The position numbers and the translations under genes are program-made. 64,000 nucleotides of DNA from Excoecaria cochinchinensis (taxonomy: Eukaryota; Streptophyta; Magnoliopsida; Malpighiales; Euphorbiaceae), in the NCBI GenBank assembly GCA_947683425.1, contig CANTUQ010000101.1:25195001-25259000 (forward strand), given 5' to 3'. Of the stretch, positions 56,692-64,000 are shown one piece after another. Within the stretch, counting starts at the first letter, position 1, and each line of letters opens with the position of its first letter. The notes under the pieces are model-generated. The model had not been told where the DNA came from and made no database searches. It saw nothing but the letters and a program-made list of their open reading frames with translations.

Positions 56692-57597
56692 TAGGGCTGT
56701 GCAAAACCGAATAATCCGAATAACCCGACCAGAATTAACTATTCGGGTAGGGTTATTCGGGGTAATAGGGTCGGGTCGGTTCTTCAAATCTGAGATAGTT
56801 CGGGTTCAGGTCGGGTCGGGTTAAAACAGTTAAAACCCGAACCCGACCGATGAGAATATATAAACCCCTCTCATTTTTTTTCCCTTAGTTGTCCCTCCTC
56901 CTCACCCTCACGATTTGCTCCTCTGCCCCTCCCTCTCTCTTCCCTTCCCCTTCCCCCTCCCCCTCCCCCTCACCCTCACGATCTGCCCCTCCCCCTCCCC
57001 CTCCCCCCCTCCCCGTCGCATTCTACCCCTCCCTCTCCCCCTCCCACTTGCGATCTGCCCCTCCCTCTCCTCCGTCGCTGCTGGATCCCTCTCTCTCTGT
57101 CTCTCCTTCTTCTTCTTCTTGGCCGACGATTCTGGTTTGTGGGTTTTTCATTTTTTTCTCAGATCTGATTGTTCCCCTCCCACTTTTCCGTCGCTGCTGG
57201 ATCCCTCTCTCTCTCTCTCCTTTTTCTCCTTCTCCTTCTTCTTCTTCTTGGCCGACAATTCTGGTTTGTGGATTTTTCATTTTTTTGCTCAGATCTAATT
57301 GTGTGTTTGATTTTAATGTATTTGTGTTTATGTGTGTTTGATTTTATTGGATTTGAGTTTAGTTAGGGTTTGATTTGTGTGTTTTAAAAAATGGTGAAAA
57401 AACACAGAGAAGGGGAGGGCTGCGAAGGGAGGAGAGAATGCCCGGGTTAATCGGTTCGGGGCCCGAAAATTACTAGCTTAATCGGTTCGGGGCCCTATTA
57501 ATACATAGGTTCGGTTCGGTTTAGAATATAGGTTATATTTCGATTTTCGGATTGGTTCGGTTCGGGTTGACCCAAACCCGACCGATGCACACCCCTA
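56692..57597. mobile_element. non-autonomous hAT-type element in Copia-D
   Basis: The 906-bp insert has termini TAGGGCTGTGCA and TGCACACCCCTA (one mismatch) and the exact 8-bp duplication GAAGATAC (56684-56691, 57598-57605). Both features are diagnostic of hAT elements. Arms repeat acccgacc / ggtcgggt and ggttcggt motifs. The centre is C/T-rich with a tandem duplication. A Copia reading frame resumes on each side, which confirms the boundaries. No transposase is recognised. Confidence 0.93.
57066..57298. repeat. tandem duplication inside the hAT-type element
   Basis: Two units of about 105-115 bp (about 57071-57170 and 57188-57298) run from ccgtcgctgctggatccctc through cttcttggccgac to ctcagatct. 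They resemble a duplicated 5' UTR/first-exon region. A C-rich tract (56925-57060) precedes them. Confidence 0.8.
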
Positions 57598-57605
57598 GAA
57601 GATAC

Positions 57606-58990
57606 CATAATCAAGTGTACTTTTTCACATACCGCAAAATCTGTCAACTCGTTCTAGATGTGACTTCTTTGGACTTTGCATATAACGGCCTATCATACCC
57701 ACTGCATAAGAGATATCAGTCCTGGTTAGAGTTAGATAGATTAGACTACCTACCAATTGTCGATACATAGTCGCATCTTCTAAATCTTTCCCTTTAAGAG
57801 AACAAATATTAGCATTTGGCTCCACTGGAGACGCGATTGGCTTGCACTCGGACATTCCAAACTTTTTCAATAAATCTCTGGAATACTTTTGTTGATGGAG
57901 AAGAATTCCTTCTGATGTGTGATCAACTTCCAGGCTGAGAAAGTGCTTGAGTTGTCCTAATTCCTTCATTTGAAAGCGAATCGATAAATTCTCTCTTGTT
58001 TGCAGAATTTCTTCTTCACAATCTCCTGTTATTATTAAATCATCCACATACGCTAGAACAATAACTAGCCGCCCTCCTTTGTTTTTAACAAACAGACTTG
58101 GATATGCGAATGCCACTAAGAACCCATCATGAGTAAGAAATTCTGAAATCTTACTATACCAAGCCCTCGGCGCTTGCTTCAATCCGTAAAGTGCTTTTCG
58201 AAGCTTACAAACATAGTCAGGATGAACTGCACATTGAAACCCAATTGGTTGATTCATATAAATTTCACGATCCAACTCCCCATGCAGAAATGCATTATTC
58301 ACGTCCATTTGCCACAAACACCAATTTTTGCTAGCTGCTAGTGCAAGTAAGACTCGAACCGTAGTAATCTTAGCAACAAGACTAAACGTTTCATCGTAGT
58401 CTTGTCCATATTGCTGAGAGAACCCACGAGCTACCAATCGAGCCTTGTGTCTTTCAATTGATCCATCGGTTTTAATTTGTAAATCCACTTGCAGGAAATT
58501 GGTTCTACATCTTTCGGCTTTGGTACAAGCTCCCAAGTCTGGTTGTGTTTAAGTGCAGCAATTTCCTCTTCCATGGATTTAATCCAATTTGCATTTTGAG
58601 TTGCTTATTCAAACGTCTCTAGCTCCATTGTATCTACTTCTTGTACTGTGGCAGCATTAGCATATCTAGGATTTGCCTTTTTGATTCTTGTTGATCTTCT
58701 CAATGGAGCTGGTGTTCTCGCTTCACCATGTTCAGCTGTTGCATGTGGTTGTTGATACATACCAGTTTGCCATGGATTCTGAACTATTTCACCTTCTCTA
58801 TCACAAGCCTCATCTCTATCTTTAGACTCATCAAACCTCAACTGAATTTGAGAAGGTTGTGCATCATTAAAAATCTCTGAATTCGGCAGCTCATCGTTTT
58901 CCAAAGTCCACCAAGAAGAAGCTTCATCGAACACCACATTTTGAGATGTGTAGCATTTGCCACTTATAGGATCACAACATCTCCAACCTT
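57606..58990 (-). pseudogene. Copia-D reverse transcriptase
   Basis: 58605-58937 is the acidic linker with the polymerase approach (APLRRSTRIKKANPRYANAA). RT follows from about 58536: ARLVARGFSQQYGQDYDETF, WQMDVNNAFLHGELDREIYM, KLRKALYGLKQAPRAWYSKI and VIVLAYVDDLIITGD, with the YVDD box intact. LKHFLSLEVDHTSEGILL and the tail LTRTDISYAVGMIGRYMQSP come next. A shift near 58500-58610 parts the linker from RT, and the downstream end is cut by the hAT element. It would copy element RNA into DNA. Confidence 0.9.
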
Positions 58991-59092
58991 TTCTTTGGCT
59001 GTCATATCCTATAAAAATACATTTATAGCTTTCTTGTCCATTTTACTACGCAAATGGTCAGGTATAAACACATAGCACACACATTCGAAAAC

Positions 59093-59980
59093 TCAAAAAT
59101 AACTAACCGAAGGTTTTCTATTCCATAATTTTTCAAAAGGTGATAGAAAACCCGACCTTTGTTGAGGGAGACGATTGATAACAAATGTAGCAGTCCTTAT
59201 TGCTTCTGCCCAAAATCTACCTTGTACATTCTTTGCATGAAGCATACTCCGACAAATTTCAGCCAAGTGTTTGTTCTTTCTCTCGGCTACGCCATTTTGT
59301 AACGGCGTATTAGCACATGTAAGCTGATGATGTATTCGACAATCTCGAAGATACTGAGCAAATTCATTTGAGCTATATTCTCCACCATTATCCATTCGTA
59401 AGCAACAAATTCTTTTCTCAACCTCTGCTTCAGCCGTCTCCTTGAACTCTTTAAATTTTAAAAATGTGTCAGATTTTTCTTTTACAAAATAGACCCACAC
59501 ATACCTTGAGAAATCATCAATGAAGGTCACCATGTACTTCATTCCACCATTTGATGCCTGTTTAACAGGTCCAAACACATCAGAATGCACCAACTCTAAT
59601 GGTTCTCTCGCTTGAAACTTAGAGTCTGCATATGGCAATTGATGGGCTTTTCCATATTGACAGCAAGCGCAAATCGCATCAGTTCTCACTTCAAGTTATG
59701 GAAGACCCCTCAACATCAATTTCTTCATCATCACATTAAGCTTAGAATAGCTTACATGACCCAATCGCATGTACCACAAATCCGCTGTCTCGTTCCTCCT
59801 GGTCTTGTCTACATATGCAGCCTCCGCTGACATCATATAAATCGATTCTGATCTTTGCCCCTCCATTATTGGCTTTTCTGAAATCTTGAGATCTCGATAT
59901 ACCTTCACATCTTGTGGGCCAAATAAAACAAAGTGACCCATAGATGTTAATTGTGCTACTGAAAGTAAATTTTTCTTCAT
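59093..59980 (-). pseudogene. Copia-D integrase
   Basis: Pre-integrase and zinc-finger region (KKNLLSVAQLTSMGHFVLF; LWYMRLGHVSYSKL; then ICACCQYGKAHQLP). The integrase core has LVHSDVFGPVK, CLRMDNGGEYSSNEF and NTPLQNGVAERKNKHLAEI, supplying the D, D and E. A stop near 59694 separates the zinc-finger half from the core. 58991-59092 carries the remaining C-terminal part with frame breaks (KCYIFIGYDSQRKGWRC-type sequence). It would insert cDNA into the genome. Confidence 0.9.
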
Positions 59981-61119
59981 ACCTAGAACATGATAGACAT
60001 TTTGAAGTGATACATCATTATTATTCTGCTGCGGAGAAATTATTGTGTTGCCAATATGGGCAATTGGTAGCTATGTGTCGCTTGCTGTCACCACAACACG
60101 ACTTCCCTTGTACTTCGATAAATTTTACAGCTTTTCTTTATCACCCGTCATATGATTTGAGAAGCTCGAGTCAACGATCCAATCCTTCTTATAATTAATT
60201 TGTTTTGTTGTTATAGTTAGAGCTGACTTCTCTTCTTCTATCGCAACAAGAGCCTCAGCATCCCACTCTTCTTCACTTTTGGATGTAGCAGCATTGCTCT
60301 CAATAGGCTTTTTCTTTGACCAGCAATCTTTTGCCATGTGGCCCTTTTTTTTGCAATTGTAATATTTTCCTTCAAACTTCTTTGTGTTACCATAATGCTT
60401 TGATGCTCCCCTTGCAGGATTACCCTTTTTTTCTTGATTTCTTTTTGATCCCCAGGCAGCATTTTGCTTGGAATTTCGTTTACTCCTACCGGCATACAGT
60501 GCTTCCTCTTCACTTTTCGATGACATTCCTGCCATTTGCTTAGCCAGTGCTTCTTGACCAGCCAATAAATTCTCGAACTCAACAAGTGATGGTTGATTTT
60601 GCCATCCTTGTACGGCAGTAACGAAGCCTCTATATTCAGGTCTCAAACCATGAATGATTACTCTTTTCATTCTAGTTTCACCGATTAGAGCTTGTGGATC
60701 CAACATAGAAATTTCTCGACATAAGGATTTCACCTTGTGAAAATACTGAGCAATCGTTATGTTACGCTGCATTATTGACAATAATTCACTCTCTAGAAGT
60801 TGGAGTCTTGTCTCATTTTTTTTTTTAAAACAGATCAGCAAATGTATCCCAAGGTTCTTTTGGGGTCTTTGCATTCCGAATGTGTTCCAACACATCTTTT
60901 GCCACTATTGTCTTCAAGGCAAACATGGCTTTATCTGCCTTAATCTTCCATTTCCTCAGAGCACCATTTTCGTCTTCTTCTGGTTATGTACTTTCATACC
61001 CCGTTAACTACTTCCCATAGATCTTGGCCTTGCAAATATGACATCATGCACGTAGACCATGAATTATAATTTTGATTGCTCAGCTTTTTAATTCCACCGA
61101 TGACTTGTAGATCAGCCAT
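59981..61119 (-). pseudogene. Copia-D gag and protease side
   Basis: The likely start is the ATG at 61119 (MADLQVIGGIKKLSNQNYNS). Gag continues with NITIAQYFHKVKSLCREISM and MKRVIIHGLRPEYRGFVTAV. The zinc knuckle near 60319-60365 reads YYNCKKKGHMAKDC, so its first Cys is replaced by Tyr. The protease side has KDWIVDSSFSNHMTGDKEKL, where the usual DSG is DSS, removing the catalytic signature glycine. Breaks occur near 60990, in an A-run near 60822-60831, and near 60125. Gag packages element RNA; protease matures the polyprotein. Confidence 0.85.
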
Positions 61120-61161
61120 CTCATCGATAACAAGAACAAGTCTCAGGGAATTAGTACGCAA

Positions 61162-61173
61162 GCTCTGATACCA
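61162..61173 (-). other. primer binding site of Copia-D (initiator Met tRNA type)
   Basis: Plus strand gctctgatacca, minus strand tggtatcagagc, lies 3 bp inside the 5' LTR. This is the standard plant Copia primer site. Confidence 0.95.
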
Positions 61174-61176
61174 AAA

Positions 61177-61501
61177 TGTAGAACAGAGTAACAAAGTATC
61201 TCACAACTAATAAAAGAAAGAAAAGTGCAACTGAAATATTTTTAAAATGAAGCTTGAATTCAACTGAACAAATTGGCCTTAATATAGGCATACATATCCA
61301 AAATTTAAGGAAATGTGATGTTATTGATAAGATCCACTAAGAACAAAAGAATAGGACAAAATAAAATTTTAATAAACTGAAAAAAAGCAATTAACTATAG
61401 ACTTATTCAAAATAAGATGGCTTTCAATAAATTGGACACCTGGACACAACCTTCATGAACTAGACAACTAGACTTCCATAAGCTGGTGTTGAATTTTAAC
61501 A
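61177..61501 (-). repeat. 5' LTR of Copia-D
   Basis: 325 bp from tgtagaacag to gaattttaaca (plus-strand reading), paired with 55846-56170. It is followed by AGTAG (61502-61506), the second copy of the target duplication. Confidence 0.95.
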
Positions 61502-61610
61502 AGTAGTAAAAGCCGCTCCACCAATATCAATAGCTGGACCATTCTTGCAACTTTCCTGCACAAAATCTAACAATTCTTGTATTTTTTTTTTGTGCCGAAG
61601 ATCTTTGCTT
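61502..61610 (-). pseudogene. CYP76-like cytochrome P450 fragment, upstream part
   Basis: The minus strand reads DLRHKKKIQELLDFVQESCK, then NGPAIDIGGAAFTT, ending in the Copia-D target duplication. It continues in frame at 55845 with ALNLISNTLF. The pattern (KVQELLDFV-ESC...AVDIG-AAFTTSLNLLSNT in family members) is that of CYP76-type P450s. An A-run near 61591-61600 probably carries a frame shift, because the upstream sequence is no longer in register. The N-terminal anchor and I-helix are not present. Confidence 0.7.
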
Positions 61611-62028
61611 TCCTCCATTTCCTGTAAGCTGTGTTGCAGTAACTTTCCTCAAGTTTCGCCAGTGAGCCGTAACCGATAGCCATAGCATTGAATTCTTATG
61701 GTGGCCACACGCACGGCTAGCATCTGGGACTATTCTACTGGCTAGGAATTGGTCATGTTTTCTTTGGCAAATTCTGGGGAGGACATGACTAGGGTGGTTA
61801 TGCTACCTAGCTTTAGGGTCATTATAGGCCCATAAATTTTTGAGAGATTAATGATTGATAGGTGAGGATTGTTGCCTAGCTGGAACATCTTTCCGACCAC
61901 CGGCAAACCCCTCAGACTTAGCGAAAGAGGAAGGGAATTCCGGCCAAGGATTTTGGAAAATGATGCTTGCCACTGTCAAGTAAATCTCTAATAGGAAACT
62001 CAACTGTTCAACCATGTTGAAGGTGATT
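61611..62028. other. sequence between P450 remnant and CACTA-2, no gene seen
   Basis: The first 70 bp may continue the P450 pseudogene out of frame. The rest (61690-62028) is of mixed composition with no recognised domain or repeat. Confidence 0.35.
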
Positions 62029-62311
62029 CACTACAAAAAAATAGTCGATTAGCGACGGAATAGCGACGGACAATTCCGTCGCTAATTGGGTTTTTTCGTC
62101 GCTAATGAAGTTTAGCGACGCCGCGACGAATAGTCGCTATTAGCGCCGTCGCAAAAAATTTGCGACTAAATTCAAACAGTCGCTAAATATTGCGACGGAA
62201 TTTTTCGTCGCTAAAAAATAAATTTTCAGTCGCTAAATAATTCTCAAATTAGTCGTATAAATATTTATTAGCGACGGAATATTCGTCGCTATTCCGTCGC
62301 TAAAAATTTTA
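62029..62311 (+). mobile_element. left end of a second CACTA element ('CACTA-2')
   Basis: It starts CACTACAAAAAAAT and is followed by about a dozen gcgacgg / ccgtcgc motifs in opposing pairs (62044-62305), closely like the left arm of CACTA-1. The matching right end (...TTTTTGTAGTG) is not seen before 64000, so the element either runs further right or is truncated. The true extent is unknown. Confidence 0.75.
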
Positions 62312-63168
62312 TATTTTTTAATGTTCTTTTTGTTTTAATTTTTTATTACAATTTTCAATTTAATTTTTATTATTATTATTATTACATCCAAAATTTAATT
62401 TAATTTATGTAAATAAGTATACAATATTTTCAATATTACTATTAATTTAAAAAATATAATATCAAAATGTAAATTAAAATGTATAATAATTAAAAAATAC
62501 TAATTCAAACTAAATAATTCTATTTAGCAATATATAAAAGTTTACAATAATTTTGTACAATAAGTTCACAATAATTCAAATATAATAATTAATATCGTAA
62601 ATTATACAATATTTAAATTAAAAGTACATGTTCTCCAAATATTTAGCAGCATCTCATCTGATTTCAGTACCTACAAGTCATCAATAAAATTTTTAAATTA
62701 ATATATACCAAAATTAATGAATTAAAAATCAAAATAAGAAAGATTGATTCTAATTCATCCACCAGTAAGTTTACATACAGTAATTTACAACCTTTTTAAT
62801 CCACCTAGCCATCCACCAGTAAGTTTACATATAAACTAACTACATCTACTATTTAATACATCAGCAGCCAGCATAACCACAAACACACGATAAAAGAAAA
62901 GATTATTCAGAGAAGAAAAGACATAAAATCTTTAAATGGCCATGCATATCCAAATTGAAACATAATAAAAGAAAAGAAATAGGCACTGTGGACAAAATAA
63001 GAGACAGGCATACAATCTTAGCCACCATGGTGACTCCCAACACACTAACTACGTTAATCAAAATTATAATAAATTACAAAGTCTAAATCAGTTTATCATA
63101 ATAACAGGCAACAAATAAAATGCTAATGAAATGCCAGCTGCCATTGCACTACTGATTTGGAAGAATAC
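62312..63168. other. AT-rich sequence after the CACTA-2 arm
   Basis: Very AT-rich (62320-62640), then mixed sequence. 'ccaccagtaagtttaca' occurs twice (about 62758 and 62813), a small direct repeat. No gene is recognised. It may be the interior of CACTA-2. Confidence 0.45.
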
Positions 63169-63275
63169 CTTCAGTTTTCAGTTGATTAAGAACTCTAATT
63201 GCATCATCAAGTATGGCTGGCTTATCATTTCTGGTGGGTCTCCCAGGTTCCAGCACAGAGTTCAAATCCTGAAAC
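63169..63275 (-). pseudogene. orphan bHLH exon (bHLH34/104/ILR3-like, subgroup IVc)
   Basis: A 107-bp open segment is bounded by ggcag (acceptor side) and ctgaag|gtattc (donor side). It encodes FQDLNSVLEPGRPTRNDKPA, then ILDDAIRVLNQLKTE. This is the helix-loop-helix half of a subgroup IVc bHLH protein, a group that controls iron homeostasis in plants (family knowledge). The basic DNA-binding half and the leucine-zipper exon are not nearby: upstream is the 3' end of the helicase gene and downstream is CACTA-2 sequence. It is therefore an isolated exon, perhaps captured by a transposon. Confidence 0.7.
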
Positions 63276-63746
63276 CTGCCATTGTTGTACATTCATCCTG
63301 TTAGAACATATGCATTCACTTTTTTCGATTAAAAACCATGCAAGTTTTGTCAACTTTTCAATTTTAGCAACATGACACTCAAACACTATTCAATAAGAAG
63401 CAAACATAAACTCGTTGTTACCTAACCTTATTAGGTTACAACAAATTCTCTCTGTTATATATTAAAATTGCGGGATTAATTGCATTCACTAGTGTATTAT
63501 AAATCAAAATGCTTTCTTCAGAACCAAAAGAAGCCATAAAATAAACAAAGAATGTTATCAAACAAGAAGCAAAATAATATGCTTCAAATAAACAAAGAAT
63601 GTTATCAAAATTCAGGATTCTTTATGTATGTTGGATTCATAATTCAACCAAAATTTATACCCAACAAAAGTTGGATTTGCATTGCAAAAGATTCTATTAG
63701 ACAGATGAATATGTATGACTCCAAAAAGCTCATCAATAACAGTGTC
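63276..63746. other. 3' flank of the RNA helicase gene
   Basis: It probably includes the 3' UTR of the helicase. A near repeat 'aaataaacaaagaatgttatcaaa' occurs at about 63539 and 63589. No other gene is seen. Confidence 0.45.
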
Positions 63747-63958
63747 TCACTCATCATCATCATCATCTGGCTTTGTCGAAATGGACTCCCTTTCTGGGCG
63801 GTGCTTCTTCCACTTCACTTTGGGCAAAGCCATGATCCATGAGGGAACCTCACACCCTAAAGATGCCATTACATTAGCTATGTTACGCAAAACTGGAACA
63901 TCATTCTCTGTGTAGAAAGTAATAGCTTCTCCGGTCCTTCCTGCTCTGCCCGACCGAC
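63747..63958 (-). CDS. RH57: DEAD-box RNA helicase RH57/ROK1-like, last exon (partial)
   Basis: The minus strand reads RSGRAGRTGEAITFYTENDV, then NIANVMASLGCEVPSWIMAL, WKKHRPERESISTKP and an acidic end, with a TGA at 63747-63749. GRSGRAGR is helicase motif VI, whose arginines contact ATP. The following text matches plant orthologs of yeast Rok1 (DDX52), a nucleolar helicase needed for 18S rRNA maturation. The exon begins after an ag acceptor at 63959-63960 and splits a Gly codon (phase 1). Earlier exons lie beyond the window. No lesion is seen, so it is probably a functional gene. Confidence 0.88.
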
Positions 63959-64000
63959 CTATTTACAAATTTACAATGTTTTAGGTCATGAAAATCACTT

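Larger units (their letters stand above)
55846..61501 (-). mobile_element. complete Ty1/Copia element with short LTRs ('Copia-D')
   Basis: LTRs of 325 bp each (55846-56170, 61177-61501) and the 5-bp duplication AGTAG (55841-55845, 61502-61506) define the element. It has a perfect initiator-Met-type primer site and a polypurine tract. Gag, integrase, RT and RNase H lie in Copia order, broken by several stops and frameshifts and by a 906-bp hAT insert. Without the insert and its duplicated target it is about 4.74 kb, normal for this class. LTRs differ at about 15 of 325 positions by eye. It sits inside a P450 exon. Confidence 0.95.

Noticed and set aside
56889..57366. Pro/Ser/Leu-rich open frames in the hAT element
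   Set aside because: They come from a C/T-rich tract and its tandem duplication; several frames are open at once.

Overview
This window is plant nuclear DNA from a repeat-rich eudicot-type genome. The evidence is intron-containing plant gene pieces (RH57-type DEAD-box helicase, NAC, B3, PLS-class PPR, CYP76-like P450, bHLH) embedded in Ty3/Gypsy (Athila-type), Ty1/Copia (Sirevirus-type and a short-LTR type), CACTA and hAT elements. No bacterial, organellar, tRNA or rRNA gene was seen. The species cannot be fixed from the sequence.

Region 1 (1-5480): the 3' part of a plus-strand Gypsy element with its 3' LTR (2800-4249). It sits inside a decayed CACTA (En/Spm) transposase gene on the minus strand (4250-5176). 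Region 2 (about 5485-30225): an old minus-strand Sirevirus-like Copia element ('Copia-A'). It is broken by a solo LTR (11503-13075, duplication CTTTT) in the integrase and by a 13.2-kb Athila-type Gypsy element (16371-29576, duplication AAGTG) inside its 5' LTR. Region 3 (30240-36282): a CAA/TAA microsatellite, scrambled head-to-head LTR pieces, and a plus-strand relative of Copia-A ('Copia-B') with no complete LTR.

Region 4 (36327-44793): a tandem duplication of about 2.5 kb. Each copy carries an intact 73-codon gene for a small secreted peptide with six cysteines and a hAT-type MITE. The second copy received a 3,438-bp CACTA element (39750-43187, duplication CGT) that ends 46 bp before its TATA box; copy 1 keeps the empty site. 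Region 5 (44794-55708): AT-rich DNA and TA microsatellites, a disrupted two-domain B3 gene, exon-like pieces of an unrecognised gene, a PPR pseudogene with several frame breaks, and an intact-looking but divergent NAC gene. Region 6 (55709-61610): a CYP76-like P450 pseudogene split by a complete Copia element ('Copia-D', 55846-61501, duplication AGTAG), itself split by a 906-bp hAT-type element (duplication GAAGATAC). Region 7 (62029-64000): the left end of a second CACTA element, one orphan bHLH exon, and the last exon of an RH57/ROK1-type RNA helicase running off the right edge.

The genes that look usable are the two peptide genes, the NAC gene and the helicase exon; every transposon coding region has visible lesions. 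The pattern most worth following is that three unrelated Gypsy LTRs here each carry their own reiterated short palindromes. The Athila-type element has eight such units in its LTRs and three more inside it. Most coordinates inside the transposons come from aligning repeated copies by eye.
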